Below, piece after piece: positions 37,388 to 47,491 of a stretch of 64,000 nucleotides of DNA. The stretch's first letter is position 1, and each line of letters opens with the position of its first letter. Position numbers and translations under genes: made by a program. The DNA is taken from positions 1,054,001 through 1,118,000 of the forward strand of contig NZ_CP072844.1 of NCBI RefSeq assembly GCF_017948405.1. Reading direction: 5' to 3'. Origin of the DNA: Psychrosphaera aestuarii. Its GTDB lineage: Bacteria > Pseudomonadota > Gammaproteobacteria > Enterobacterales > Alteromonadaceae. Below the pieces are notes generated by a model. That model did no database searches. It was not told where the DNA came from and saw only the letters and a program-made list of their open reading frames with translations.

Positions 37388-39700
37388 ATGACAGAGGCAA
37401 TCAGCATCAGCAGTGACGGAATTGAACAATTACCGTTAAGGCGTTTTACAGAAGATGCCTATTTAAACTACTCCATGTACGTGATCATGGATCGAGCGCT
37501 CCCTCATATCGGTGATGGTTTAAAGCCTGTTCAGCGCCGAATCATTTACGCAATGTCAGAGCTAGGTTTATCTGCGGCTGCAAAATATAAAAAATCTGCA
37601 CGTACCGTTGGTGATGTATTAGGTAAATATCATCCGCATGGTGATAGTGCATGTTATGAAGCAATGGTGTTGATGGCTCAACCATTTTCTTATCGTTATC
37701 CTTTAGTAGACGGACAAGGAAACTGGGGTGCAGCAGATGATCCTAAATCATTCGCTGCCATGCGTTACACCGAAGCTCGTTTATCAAAAGTATCTGAAAT
37801 TTTATTGTCTGAGTTAGGTCAGGGCACCGTTGAGTGGCAACCTAACTTTGACGGTACAATGAAAGAACCAGTTACCTTACCAGCACGATTACCTCATATA
37901 CTTTTAAATGGTATTACCGGCATAGCTGTTGGTATGGCTACTGATATACCGCCACATAACATAAGAGAAGTAGCGCAAGCGTGTATTCACTTACTTAAAG
38001 AGCCTAAAACAGAACTTCCGCAATTGATGGAATACGTTAAAGGTCCAGATTATCCAACTGAAGCTGAAATTATCACGCCAAGCGCCGATATCGCGAAGAT
38101 TTATGAAACCGGCAAAGGCAGCATTAAAATGCGCGCTACGTTTGTTGAAGAAAATGGCGATATTGTTATTAACGCGCTGCCGCATCAAGTATCAGGCGGT
38201 AAAGTTTTAGAACAGATTGCGGCGCAAATGCAGGCTAAAAAGTTACCTATGGTAACGGATCTGCGCGATGAGTCTGATCACGAAAACCCAACTAGAATCG
38301 TTATTGTTCCGCGCTCAAACCGAGTTGACGTTGAACAAGTCATGCAGCATTTGTTTGCATCAACGGATTTGGAAAAAAGCTATCGAGTAAACCTTAACAT
38401 GCTTGGTTTAGATGGTTTGCCAAAAGTAAAAGGCTTAAAACAAATACTAACGGAGTGGATTGAGTATCGCCGAGGTGTTGTTACTCGTCGTTTGCAATAT
38501 CGTTTAGACAAAGTGTTAGCTCGACTTCACATTCTTGAAGGCCTGTTAGTCGCGTTCTTAAACATTGATGAAATCATCGATATCATTAGAACGGAAGAGC
38601 ACCCTAAACAAGTATTAATGGAGCGCTTTGGCCTATCAAATACGCAAGCGGAAGCTATTTTAGAAATTAAATTACGTCAGTTAGCTAAGCTTGAAGAAGT
38701 TAAAATTAAAGCGGAACAAGCTGAGTTAGCCAAAGAGCGTGATCACCTGCAAAGCTTATTAGGTTCAAATACCAAATTAAACAACCTTATTAAGAAAGAA
38801 CTTGCTGCAGACGCTGAAGCTTACGGTGACGATAGACGCTCGCCAATTGTAGTGAGAAGTGAAGCAAAAGCGATTTCGGCCAAAGACCTAGTACCAAGTG
38901 AGTCTGTGACCGTTGTGTTATCAGATAAAGGCTGGGCACGCTGTGCAAAAGGCCATGACGTTGAGCCTGAAAAACTAGGTTATAAATCCGGTGACGGCTT
39001 TAAATCTGCCGCCAAAGGCAAGAGCAATCAACCTGTTGTCTTTATTGACAGCTCAGGGCGAAGTTTTAGTGCCGATGCACATTCACTGCCGTCAGCCCGA
39101 AGCCAAGGTGAGCCTTTGAGTGGACGTTTTAGTATTGTTGCTGGCGAGACGCTGGAACATACTTTGATGGCTGCTACTGAGCAACAGTATTTAGTGTCAT
39201 CAGATGCGGGTTATGGCTTTGTCTGTAAGTTTGAGGACATGCTCACTCGCCAAAAAGCCGGTAAAGCTTTGGTTAGGTTACCAACTGGAGCTAAGTTATT
39301 AGCACCACAAACGGCTGGTGATATTCAGAATGAAGACTGTTTGGTGATTTCAAATGAAGGGCGCATGTTGGTCTTCCCGCTTAAAGATCTGCCTGTATTA
39401 TCAAAGGGTAAGGGTAATAAAATCATAAACATTCCTTCTGCGCGTGCTGCTAGTAGAGAAGAGGTTGTTAGCCAGATTGTTGTTGTTCCTGAAAACGCAA
39501 ACGTAGTGCTACATGCTGGAAAGCGAAAACTCACTCTAACGGCAAAAGACATAGATCATTATCGTGGAGAGCGAGGTCGTAGAGGCAGTAAGTTACCTCG
39601 CGGGTTGCAGCGAGTTGATCGTGTTGAAGTTGAAATGAAAGTAACAAACGACGACATCATTAATGATGACGCGACCACAGAGGGATCGTCAGAAGGTTAA
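37388..39700 (+). CDS. parC: DNA topoisomerase IV subunit A
   Basis: DNA cleavage/religation subunit of topoisomerase IV. The 770 residues start with [20 protein letters not shown]. The quinolone-resistance region is [19 protein letters not shown], and the active-site tyrosine is in [10 protein letters not shown] (near 123). A C-terminal beta-pinwheel runs from about 500. A strong terminator follows at 39751. Confidence 0.97.
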   Translation: MTEAISISSDGIEQLPLRRFTEDAYLNYSMYVIMDRALPHIGDGLKPVQRRIIYAMSELGLSAAAKYKKSARTVGDVLGKYHPHGDSACYEAMVLMAQPFSYRYPLVDGQGNWGAADDPKSFAAMRYTEARLSKVSEILLSELGQGTVEWQPNFDGTMKEPVTLPARLPHILLNGITGIAVGMATDIPPHNIREVAQACIHLLKEPKTELPQLMEYVKGPDYPTEAEIITPSADIAKIYETGKGSIKMRATFVEENGDIVINALPHQVSGGKVLEQIAAQMQAKKLPMVTDLRDESDHENPTRIVIVPRSNRVDVEQVMQHLFASTDLEKSYRVNLNMLGLDGLPKVKGLKQILTEWIEYRRGVVTRRLQYRLDKVLARLHILEGLLVAFLNIDEIIDIIRTEEHPKQVLMERFGLSNTQAEAILEIKLRQLAKLEEVKIKAEQAELAKERDHLQSLLGSNTKLNNLIKKELAADAEAYGDDRRSPIVVRSEAKAISAKDLVPSESVTVVLSDKGWARCAKGHDVEPEKLGYKSGDGFKSAAKGKSNQPVVFIDSSGRSFSADAHSLPSARSQGEPLSGRFSIVAGETLEHTLMAATEQQYLVSSDAGYGFVCKFEDMLTRQKAGKALVRLPTGAKLLAPQTAGDIQNEDCLVISNEGRMLVFPLKDLPVLSKGKGNKIINIPSARAASREEVVSQIVVVPENANVVLHAGKRKLTLTAKDIDHYRGERGRRGSKLPRGLQRVDRVEVEMKVTNDDIINDDATTEGSSEG

Positions 39701-39751
39701 TGTTAATCCCATAGTTATTTATGCAATGACTTGGGCATAGGTGTTTATTTT

Positions 39752-39785
39752 AAAGCCACAGATATTAAATTCTGTGGCTTTTTTA
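39752..39785 (+). terminator. Rho-independent terminator of parC
   Basis: Eleven-bp stem AAAGCCACAGA (39752-39762) / TCTGTGGCTTT (39771-39781), eight-base loop, then TTTT. Confidence 0.88.
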
Positions 39786-39821
39786 CATCTAGCTCACCAG
39801 ACTTCTAAGTTGTTAAATATA

Positions 39822-39841
39822 AAGTGTCCGATCGGACACTT
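39822..39841. promoter_or_regulatory. Perfect 20-bp palindrome, probable activator site 1
   Basis: AAGTGTCCGATCGGACACTT, perfect dyad centred at 39831.5, half-sites TGTCCG separated by 2 bp. It is centred about 105 bp upstream of the predicted sigma-54 start site, a typical enhancer position. Confidence 0.7.
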
Positions 39842-39842
39842 C

Positions 39843-39862
39843 AAACTGTCCGCGGACGCTTT
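39843..39862. promoter_or_regulatory. Second palindrome, probable activator site 2
   Basis: GTCCGCGGAC core (39848-39857), dyad centred at 39852.5 with AAA/TTT flanks; it shares the TGTCCG half-site with site 1. The centre-to-centre distance is 21 bp, two helical turns. Confidence 0.6.
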
Positions 39863-39910
39863 CAAATCATCCTTTTCTTGTTTTTATCTTATTTATCAGT
39901 TGTTTAGATT

Positions 39911-39927
39911 TTGGCACGGTCCTCGCT
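39911..39927 (+). promoter_or_regulatory. Sigma-54 (-24/-12) promoter of the ABC export operon
   Basis: TTGGCACG, then GTCCTCGCT: the invariant GG (39913-39914) and GC (39925-39926) have exactly ten bases between them. Compared with TGGCACG-N4-TTGC, only one base differs (TCGC for TTGC). The predicted start of transcription is near 39938, about 60 bases before the adaptor gene. Confidence 0.75.
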
Positions 39928-39996
39928 TTAACCAGCTTACTGTATTAGTTATACGACGCATGAATGAGTCCATTCATGGTCAATGGAGCAGAAAAG

Positions 39997-41253
39997 ATGA
40001 TTAAGGATACAAGCGCACAAGATGTTGCCGTTGAGTCTAAGCCAAACATAAAAAAAGTTGTAAGCATCACGCTAGTTTTAATTATCGTGCTTGCGTTCAC
40101 TATTAAGGCTCTGATGAGCGGAGCTTCCGTTAGCCACTCGTTTAATCGTTCATCAATGCAAATTGCCAAGGTTGAGATGGGTGAGTTGATAAGAGACATT
40201 GTTTCTAATGGGCGCATTGTTGCGGCCAACGCACCTCAAATTTACAGTCCAGAACAAGGTTTTGTTTCACTAAAAGTAAAAGCAGGAGACGAGGTGGAGC
40301 TTGATCAAGTTGTCGCAACGGTAGAAAGCCCTGAACTTGCTAACCAGTTAAAACAAGAAACCTCGGAAATGGAACGACTTAAAGGGGAACTCGCGCGTCA
40401 GGAGTTAGATGCCCGTAGTCAAACATTACAATTAACAAAACTGTTGGATATTGCGCAAGTAGATTTAGAAGCCGCGCAACGAGAAAATCGTCGGGCACAT
40501 GCGTCAATGAAGAGTAATTTAATTAGCCAAATTGATTTTGAAAAAGCGGTGGATGACCTAGCAAGAGCGGAGCTAACTCACAAGCACGCCAAGGAAGAAG
40601 TGAGTATCGCGAAAGAGCGTTTAGCTTTTGAATTAGCCAGTGCTAAAAGTACAGTGTCACGCCAAGCATTAGTGTTAGAAGAGCTAAAACGTAAGATTAA
40701 CGACCTAAATATACTTGCGACAGTAAAAGGCGTTGTTGGTAATTTAATTGTTCAGCAGCGGGCGTTAGTCAAAAAGAACGACGCGTTAATGACGTTAGTT
40801 GATTTAAGTGCATACGAAGTTGAGTTAAACGTGCCAGAGAGTTATGCCAATGACATTGGTATTGGAATGCAAGCTGAAATAAATATCGCCGGCAGCACCT
40901 TCTTGGGCAAGCTTTCTGCAATTTCACCAGAAGTAAAAAATCGCCAAGTTACGGCACGTGTGCGCTTTGAACAGCAGCAATTAAATGGCATCAGACAAAA
41001 CCAGCAAGTCTCAGCCAGGGTGTTACTCGAAAACAAAACAAATGTAATGAAAGTACGCCGTGGCAGCTTTATGCAAGCCGGTGGATTTTATGTTTTTAAA
41101 GTTGAAGGCGATATTGCCAAAAAGGTCGATGTTCAGCTTGGCGCAATAAGCATGAGAGAAGTGGAAATACTGTCAGGCTTAATAGCTGGCGATGAAATTA
41201 TTATCTCCAATTATGACGAATACAGTAAAGCAGATACGTTCTTATTAAATTAA
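39997..41253 (+). CDS. HlyD/MacA-type periplasmic adaptor of an ABC exporter
   Basis: A 418-residue membrane fusion protein: N-terminal anchor (about 18-37), a barrel-sandwich/lipoyl half (FVSLKVKAGDEVELDQVVATVESPEL), a long coiled-coil hairpin (about 105-230), then beta-barrel parts. It links an inner-membrane exporter to an outer-membrane channel such as TolC. I chose ATG 39997 with GGAG (39984) upstream over an in-frame ATG at 39964. It is first of the operon under the sigma-54 promoter. Confidence 0.82.
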   Translation: MIKDTSAQDVAVESKPNIKKVVSITLVLIIVLAFTIKALMSGASVSHSFNRSSMQIAKVEMGELIRDIVSNGRIVAANAPQIYSPEQGFVSLKVKAGDEVELDQVVATVESPELANQLKQETSEMERLKGELARQELDARSQTLQLTKLLDIAQVDLEAAQRENRRAHASMKSNLISQIDFEKAVDDLARAELTHKHAKEEVSIAKERLAFELASAKSTVSRQALVLEELKRKINDLNILATVKGVVGNLIVQQRALVKKNDALMTLVDLSAYEVELNVPESYANDIGIGMQAEINIAGSTFLGKLSAISPEVKNRQVTARVRFEQQQLNGIRQNQQVSARVLLENKTNVMKVRRGSFMQAGGFYVFKVEGDIAKKVDVQLGAISMREVEILSGLIAGDEIIISNYDEYSKADTFLLN

Positions 41254-41329
41254 TAAAAGCGCCAGCTATCAATTTGTTTTATCAAAAATTTGCGACGTGA
41301 ACCAGTTAAATTCAGAAAGGAATAACACA

Positions 41330-42061
41330 ATGTTAAACATGAAAAATATCAGCAAAGTCTATCAAACGGAAAAAGTCCAAACTCACGCATTACGCGACTT
41401 TAATTTAGAAGTAAAAGAGGGTGAATTTATTGCCGTGACTGGACCGTCAGGCTCTGGAAAAACAACGTTCTTGAATATTGCCGGTATGTTGGAACCATTT
41501 TCGAGTGGTGAATTTATGCTGGATGACGTGAATGTTGGTTCATTGAGTGACAATGAAAGAGCTGACTTAAGAAACCAAAAGATTGGCTTTATTTTCCAAG
41601 GTTTTAATCTAATACCTGATCTGAATTTATATGAAAACATTGAAGTTCCTTTACGCTATCGGGGTATAAAAGCAGCTGAACGTAAAATTAGAATTGAGGA
41701 GTGCTTAGAAAAAGTTGGGTTAGCCAGTAGAGCCAAACATTTACCTCAACAATTATCAGGTGGTCAACAACAACGCGTAGCAATTGCGAGAGCATTGGCT
41801 GGCAAGCCACGCTTTTTGTTAGCCGATGAGCCAACGGGTAATTTAGATAGCCTGATGGCCCGTCAAGTAATGGAGCTGTTGGAGAATATCAACACCGAAG
41901 GCTCTACTATCATAATGGTGACGCATGACCAAGAGTTAGCTCGCAGAGCGCCGCGCAATATTCAGGTAGTTGATGGTCAGTTAGCGGACTTTACCTTGTA
42001 CCAAAATAAATCTTCAGATTCCGTATCGGCGCGAGTCGAACAGTCTATTGCGGAGGTGTAA
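41330..42061 (+). CDS. ABC transporter ATPase (MacB/LolD type)
   Basis: A 243-residue ATPase with Walker A GPSGSGKTT, Q-loop FIFQGFNLI, signature LSGGQQQR, Walker B FLLADEPTGNLDS and switch MVTHDQ. The LolD/MacB-like sequence points to a mechanotransmission-type exporter. ATG 41330 has AAAGGAAT upstream; an upstream in-frame GTG (41297) would overlap that site. The next gene begins one base after the stop. Confidence 0.88.
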   Translation: MLNMKNISKVYQTEKVQTHALRDFNLEVKEGEFIAVTGPSGSGKTTFLNIAGMLEPFSSGEFMLDDVNVGSLSDNERADLRNQKIGFIFQGFNLIPDLNLYENIEVPLRYRGIKAAERKIRIEECLEKVGLASRAKHLPQQLSGGQQQRVAIARALAGKPRFLLADEPTGNLDSLMARQVMELLENINTEGSTIIMVTHDQELARRAPRNIQVVDGQLADFTLYQNKSSDSVSARVEQSIAEV

Positions 42062-42062
42062 T

Positions 42063-43376
42063 ATGTTTCTTCATTACATAGACCTGAGTTGGCGCAGTCT
42101 AAAGCGCACACCTTTGGTATCAGCGCTTATGATTCTCGCCATAGCAATTGGCATTGGTATAACGATGACGAGCTTATCGGTTTATCACATGATGTCTATG
42201 GATCCTATCCCACATAAAAGTGACCAACTTTTTGCAGTACAACTTAATACAACCGATGATGGCAATAACTGGTGGACACCAGATGATGTACCGTATCAAC
42301 TTACCTATAAAGACGCCCTGTTTTTGCATAATGCAGAAATGCCTGTTCGAAAAACGGCGTCTATTCGTACTGCGTTTACTGTTCATATGAATAATCAAGA
42401 CGTTAAGCCCGCATTATCAAGTGTCCGAGCAGCAGGGAAAGACTTTTTCAGCATGTTCGATTTAGAGTTTATTTATGGCTCGTCGTGGAGTGACGCTCAA
42501 GAAGCCGCTGCTGAGTCAGTCGTTGTAATAAACGAAGAAACTAACAATAAGTTGTTTGGCGGCCAAAATTCTGTAGGTAAACAAATATATCTAGACGACA
42601 CGATTTTTACTGTTGTAGGCGTTACTAAAAGTTGGGACATTCATATTAAGTACTACGACTTAAATAACGGATCGTTTAGTGCGCCTGAGCCTATCTTTAT
42701 TCCAATTACATTATGGGAACCAATGCGACTCGTTAGTCGAGGTAACACCAACGGCTGGAAGCATGAAAACGTAACGACGTTTGAAGGCCAGCTGCAATCG
42801 GAAATGTTTTGGGTACAGTTTTGGGCAGAACTGCCAACGGAGAAAGACGTCCAAAAGTACCATGACTTTTTGTTTGCGTACTTAACTGAACAAGGTACCA
42901 AAGGCCGATATACACGCGAAGTACCGCAGTTCAACTTAAAAGATGTTAACGAATGGATGGAATACAATAACGTGGTATCGGAAGACAACAAGATATTGGT
43001 TGGATTAAGCTTTATGTTTTTGGCCGTATGCTTAGCCAATATTTTAGGCTTGTTACTCGGTAAGTTTATTCGAAGAGCTCCAGAAATTGGCGTGCGACGA
43101 GCACTCGGTGCAAGTAAACGTCAGATATTTCTCCAGCATCTAGTGGAAGTCTCGGTACTTGGACTATTAGGTGGATTGATTGGTATTGGCATCGCGCAAC
43201 TTGGCCTGTGGGGCGTGCGCGTTACGAGTAGCGAATATGCAGAACTCGCTGGTATGGATTTCACAATGATTTTAACAGCACCAGCAATAGCAATTGGTGC
43301 TTGTATCATCGCAGGCCTTTATCCCGCTTGGCTTGTATGCAAGACACAACCTGCCATCTACTTAAAGACGCAATAG
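42063..43376 (+). CDS. MacB/FtsX-type ABC permease, first of two
   Basis: A 437-residue permease: one N-terminal membrane helix (about 18-40), a large periplasmic MacB-type domain (about 45-290), then three C-terminal helices. RRAPEIGVRRALGASKRQIF is the typical FtsX-fold coupling element. GGAGGT at 42052 precedes the ATG, so the start is clear. With the second permease it would form a heterodimer. Confidence 0.85.
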   Translation: MFLHYIDLSWRSLKRTPLVSALMILAIAIGIGITMTSLSVYHMMSMDPIPHKSDQLFAVQLNTTDDGNNWWTPDDVPYQLTYKDALFLHNAEMPVRKTASIRTAFTVHMNNQDVKPALSSVRAAGKDFFSMFDLEFIYGSSWSDAQEAAAESVVVINEETNNKLFGGQNSVGKQIYLDDTIFTVVGVTKSWDIHIKYYDLNNGSFSAPEPIFIPITLWEPMRLVSRGNTNGWKHENVTTFEGQLQSEMFWVQFWAELPTEKDVQKYHDFLFAYLTEQGTKGRYTREVPQFNLKDVNEWMEYNNVVSEDNKILVGLSFMFLAVCLANILGLLLGKFIRRAPEIGVRRALGASKRQIFLQHLVEVSVLGLLGGLIGIGIAQLGLWGVRVTSSEYAELAGMDFTMILTAPAIAIGACIIAGLYPAWLVCKTQPAIYLKTQ

Positions 43377-43385
43377 GAGCACATC

Positions 43386-44591
43386 ATGTTAGAAATTAAA
43401 CCTATATTTAATTCATTGCTTCGCTCTAAGGCGGGCGCAGTAATGCTGCTGATCCAAATAGCTATTACCACTGCCATCGTGAGCAACGCCTCATTTATTG
43501 CCAATGATCGCATTGAATTCTTAACCCAAGAAACGGGTTATCCAGAAGATGAAATCTTTAGTTTTACGACAATGACGTTTGATAAGGAGCTCGACCTTTC
43601 TCAAAAGTTTGAAGAAACTGAGACTATGCTTCGAAACATTCCCGGTGTAAAAAATGCGGCATTGTTTAACGCTGTACCGTTATCTGGAAGTGGTTCTGGC
43701 GGTGGATTAAGGCTAACACCAGCGACAGAAGGTGGCCAAGACGTTCGAACATCGTATTTTTTATCCGATGAAAACGCGCTAGATACGCTGGGTATTAATT
43801 TAATAGAGGGTAGGAACTTTCGTCTTGACGAAGTGATAATATCTCAAAGCAGAGACGTATTTCCTGAAGTTGTAGTGGTTACAAAAGCATTGGCCTTAGA
43901 GTTGTTCCCAGAGGGCAATGCGCTTGGACAAACCGTTTTCTTTGGTGTATCGCCGATGAAAATTATTGGTATTACTGAACCAATGAAGAGTGCATGGTTA
44001 AAAGACAGTAGACCAGATAATGTATCTATAATGCCTTATGTTGGCGCGTCGATGTTTCAAAAAATCATTGTTCGTAGTGAGCCTGAACAACGCTCTGCCA
44101 TCATGCGACAGATTGAAGACTTGATGATTCAAGACCATAACAAACGTGTCATTATTGGGTTACAAGGTATGGATGACGATAAACGAGAAAACATTTCGTC
44201 AGATATTTTAATGTTGCGTATGCTTATTACGCTTATTGTGGTGCTTGTTCTTATTACAGGTCTAGGCATATTTGGTTTGACAGTATTTAATATTAATAAA
44301 CGTACTAAACAAATAGGCACACGCCGAGCACTTGGCGCTAGAAAGTCTGACATTGTAAGATATTTTTTAATTGAGAATGCGATTATTTGTGTATTCGGTA
44401 TTGCGCTTGGTGTCGTCGCCGCCATTTTAATGGGCCAGATGTTACTAGAGAACTACTCAATGCCAGCGTTAAATACAACTTATGTAGCCGTTACCGCTGT
44501 GTTTATTTTTATTGCAAGTTTGTTGTCGGTCGTTATGCCAGCTTCTAAAGCTGCAAATATTTCGCCGAGTATCGCAACTCGTAGTATTTAG
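43386..44591 (+). CDS. MacB/FtsX-type ABC permease, second of two
   Basis: A 401-residue permease with the same layout: N-terminal helix, periplasmic domain (about 45-270), three C-terminal helices and a coupling element INKRTKQIGTRRALGARKSD. It starts 9 bases after the first permease with AGGAG upstream. The transported substrate cannot be read from the sequence; peptides, lipids and antibiotics are possible for this class. Confidence 0.85.
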   Translation: MLEIKPIFNSLLRSKAGAVMLLIQIAITTAIVSNASFIANDRIEFLTQETGYPEDEIFSFTTMTFDKELDLSQKFEETETMLRNIPGVKNAALFNAVPLSGSGSGGGLRLTPATEGGQDVRTSYFLSDENALDTLGINLIEGRNFRLDEVIISQSRDVFPEVVVVTKALALELFPEGNALGQTVFFGVSPMKIIGITEPMKSAWLKDSRPDNVSIMPYVGASMFQKIIVRSEPEQRSAIMRQIEDLMIQDHNKRVIIGLQGMDDDKRENISSDILMLRMLITLIVVLVLITGLGIFGLTVFNINKRTKQIGTRRALGARKSDIVRYFLIENAIICVFGIALGVVAAILMGQMLLENYSMPALNTTYVAVTAVFIFIASLLSVVMPASKAANISPSIATRSI

Positions 44592-44651
44592 ATCGCATAA
44601 TTGATAGGCTTAATTCATTGAAGCTATTAGAAATATTCAAGCAATGAGTAG

Positions 44652-46073
44652 ATGATGGACAAAATATTAATCGTTGATGATACACCCGCCGTTTTACAAG
44701 CCTTGTCCTTGTTGCTTGAAATTCATGGTTACGATGTTGTTACCACAACGTCACCTGTAGAAGCCCTACAATACGCTAACCAGCTACGTGTCTCTCTTGT
44801 TATTCAAGATATGAATTTCACGGGCGACACAACATCTGGGGAAGAAGGCAAAACGTTATTTTATCAACTGCGCGAACTTGACCCACATTTACCTGTTATT
44901 TTAATCACGGCATGGACAGATCTAGAGCAAGCCATTGAACTCGTTAAAGCAGGAGCCGTGGATTACATTGCCAAACCTTGGGATGACCAGAAACTATTAA
45001 ACACAATTGCTAATTTGGTTGCTTTAGGTAAGGCGAATCAAGCCAAAGCGAAATTACTGCGCCAGCAGTCAGCGGATGACAGCACAAAATCAAAGGCCAG
45101 TAGTGTTGGTTTAGTTTATGCCAGTGCAGCCATGCAGCGTGTCGTTGATATGGCAGTACAAGTCGCAAAATCAGATATCTCCGTATTAATTACTGGAGCT
45201 AATGGTAGCGGCAAAGAAAAAATAGCCGAAGTGATCCAGGCTAATTCTCTTATTGCAGATAAACCATTTATTAAAGTTAATTGTGGCGCGTTACCGGCCG
45301 ACTTAATCGAAGCTGAGTTATTTGGTGCTGAGGCAGGCGCGTATACCGGAGCCAATAAAAAACGAATTGGTCTGTTTGAAGCCGCCGATGGAGGCACTCT
45401 ATTTTTAGATGAAATTGGCAACTTACCTTATTCTGGACAGACAAAGCTGTTGCGAGTGATCCAAACAGGGGAATTTCAACGCCTTGGTTCAGTAAATACC
45501 ATTAAAACAAATGTCAGGGTTATCTCTGCCACAAATAGTAATCTTTTAGATGCCATTGCAAGTGGTCACTTTAGGGAAGATCTATTTTATCGGTTAAATG
45601 TTATTGAACTTAACGTTCCTCCTTTATCGAGTCGGTTAGACGATATTATGCCGTTGGTACATCACTTTTTACCAAACAGAGAGATTAGTTTGTCGGCCGA
45701 AAACGCGCTTAAAGCTCATCATTGGCAGGGCAATGTAAGAGAATTAGAGAACAGCTGTAAAAGAGTCGCAGTATTGAAACCGACGGGTGTAATTGAAGCT
45801 ATAGACTTTGCGTTTAACCAACAAATGAATATCGCTACACCAACGAGAATAGCTGCCCAAGTTAATTTGATTTCTCAAACTGATGGAACTTCTCAAGCCA
45901 ATTTAGCTTCGCAAACAAATACATCAAAACCCGCCACTTTAGAAGTCTCAAAAGAAGCATTAGAAGCTGCTATGAGAGGTGAAAAAGGCGTGATAGCTCG
46001 TGTTGCTCGTCAATTTGGTTTAAGTAGACAAGCTTTGTATCGGCGCTTAGATAAATATGAGATCCCTTACTAA
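44652..46073 (+). CDS. Sigma-54-dependent response regulator (NtrC family)
   Basis: A 473-residue activator. REC domain (1-125) with phospho-acceptor D53 (IQDMNF) and K at PWDD-preceding IAKPW. The AAA+ domain has Walker A GANGSGKE (182-189), the sigma-54 contact loop GAYTGA (229-234, a common variant of GAFTGA) and GGTLFLDEIG. The C-terminal Fis-type helix-turn-helix is VARQFGLSRQALYRRLDKY. It most likely binds the TGTCCG palindromes and activates the sigma-54 promoter of the export operon. Its stop overlaps the kinase start by one base. ATG 44655 is an alternative start. Confidence 0.9.
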   Translation: MMDKILIVDDTPAVLQALSLLLEIHGYDVVTTTSPVEALQYANQLRVSLVIQDMNFTGDTTSGEEGKTLFYQLRELDPHLPVILITAWTDLEQAIELVKAGAVDYIAKPWDDQKLLNTIANLVALGKANQAKAKLLRQQSADDSTKSKASSVGLVYASAAMQRVVDMAVQVAKSDISVLITGANGSGKEKIAEVIQANSLIADKPFIKVNCGALPADLIEAELFGAEAGAYTGANKKRIGLFEAADGGTLFLDEIGNLPYSGQTKLLRVIQTGEFQRLGSVNTIKTNVRVISATNSNLLDAIASGHFREDLFYRLNVIELNVPPLSSRLDDIMPLVHHFLPNREISLSAENALKAHHWQGNVRELENSCKRVAVLKPTGVIEAIDFAFNQQMNIATPTRIAAQVNLISQTDGTSQANLASQTNTSKPATLEVSKEALEAAMRGEKGVIARVARQFGLSRQALYRRLDKYEIPY

Positions 46074-47371
46074 TGTTGAACAAGGTTTTATCTAAAATAC
46101 TAACGGTTGTTGCGCTAATCAGCAGTATTTGTTGCATACCGCTATTCCTGTTAGATGGACTATCTCTAAATATTAAAATACTCAGTGCCATAACAGTGGT
46201 GAGTGTGAGTGTGTTATTAGGGCGCTATTTGTTAAGAGACATTAGAGAGGGCTTGTCTGCATTAGAGCTTGGCTTGTTGAATTTAAAAGACGGTGAGTAC
46301 TCCACAACTTTGTCTTATCAGAATAAAGATGAGTTGGGTAAGTTATGTTCGCTTTATAATTCCACCGCGTTACAACTTAGAGAAGAGAAACATTGGATTT
46401 ATCAACGGGAATTGTTGCTAGATAAAGTCACGCAAAGCTCTCCAGAAGCGCTTTTTCTAGTTAATGACCAACAGCAAGTTATTTTCAGTAATATTGCTGC
46501 TAGACGTTTTTTTAACTATTCAAAGGGGTTGGATGGCAATCTTCTTTCGCACTTATTAAAAACGGCTCCCAAAGGCGCCCAAGCCGCTATTGCCGAAAAG
46601 AAAGAGGGCCTCTTTTCAATCGTTTTTGATGAGGATGAGCCGCAAACTTGGCATATGTCTACAGGGAAGTTTTCATTAAATAACCAAGGGCATACTCTGT
46701 TTATTTTAAAACAAATGACTCGAGAACTTAGCCGCCAAGAAGTAGCTGTGTGGAAAAAAGTCATTAGAGTGATAAGTCATGAATTAAACAATTCTCTGGG
46801 ACCAATATCATCCATGCTACATAGTGGCGGTATTATTAGCGAAAAGCTCAAAGAAGAGCGTTTGACGCGCGTATTCTCAACGATTGATGAGCGAATCCAG
46901 CACTTAAGTGACTTTGTGCAAGGCTATGGTAAGTTTGCCAAGTTACCTGAACCAAATGTCCAACCTATTAGCTGGGATCAATTGATTGCAACACTTAAGT
47001 CTCAATGGCGATTTATTGATTTATCAGAGTCTGGGCAAACCGTTTATGCGGATCCAATTCAATTAGAACAATTGATAATCAACCTATTAAAGAATGCACA
47101 TGAATCAGGTTCGTTACCTGGTGACGTGAGTATTCAACTTGAGCAACGACAAAACGAATCTTGTATTTCGGTAATGGATAAAGGCAAAGGTATTTCCGAA
47201 AGCGTGATGGCAAATGCATTAATACCTTTTTATTCTACTAAGCCTAGTGGCAGCGGTCTTGGACTCGCGTTATGTAGGGAAATTACAGACGCACACCATG
47301 GTCATATCGGACTTTTTAACCGAGATGAAGGTGGTTTAGCGGTGAGAGTAGTGCTTCCATTCAAAAACTAA
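46073..47371 (+). CDS. Sensor histidine kinase partner of the sigma-54 regulator
   Basis: A 432-residue kinase with two N-terminal membrane helices (about 5-55) and almost no periplasmic loop. A HAMP-like segment (about 58-110) and a PAS domain (about 118-200) follow, then H236 in VISHELNNSLGPI and a HATPase domain (NLLKNAHESG, DKGKGIS, SGSGLGLALCREI). The absent periplasmic sensor suggests it reads a membrane or cytoplasmic signal. TAATG overlap with the regulator implies coupled translation. Confidence 0.88.
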   Translation: MLNKVLSKILTVVALISSICCIPLFLLDGLSLNIKILSAITVVSVSVLLGRYLLRDIREGLSALELGLLNLKDGEYSTTLSYQNKDELGKLCSLYNSTALQLREEKHWIYQRELLLDKVTQSSPEALFLVNDQQQVIFSNIAARRFFNYSKGLDGNLLSHLLKTAPKGAQAAIAEKKEGLFSIVFDEDEPQTWHMSTGKFSLNNQGHTLFILKQMTRELSRQEVAVWKKVIRVISHELNNSLGPISSMLHSGGIISEKLKEERLTRVFSTIDERIQHLSDFVQGYGKFAKLPEPNVQPISWDQLIATLKSQWRFIDLSESGQTVYADPIQLEQLIINLLKNAHESGSLPGDVSIQLEQRQNESCISVMDKGKGISESVMANALIPFYSTKPSGSGLGLALCREITDAHHGHIGLFNRDEGGLAVRVVLPFKN

Positions 47372-47434
47372 CATGCGATTCTATTGCTCTATCTACAAAT
47401 AGTGAAATTGACTCCGATTTAACAAAACTTTAGC

Positions 47435-47463
47435 TTACAGGTGTTCGCTGACTTTGCTACAAT
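47435..47463 (+). promoter_or_regulatory. Candidate promoter of plsC
   Basis: -10 TACAAT (47458-47463) with a 17-bp spacer to a weak -35 TTACAG (47435-47440), about 30 bases before the plsC GTG. Confidence 0.35.
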
Positions 47464-47491
47464 GCGCCTTTAAATTATTGGAGTTCTATTT

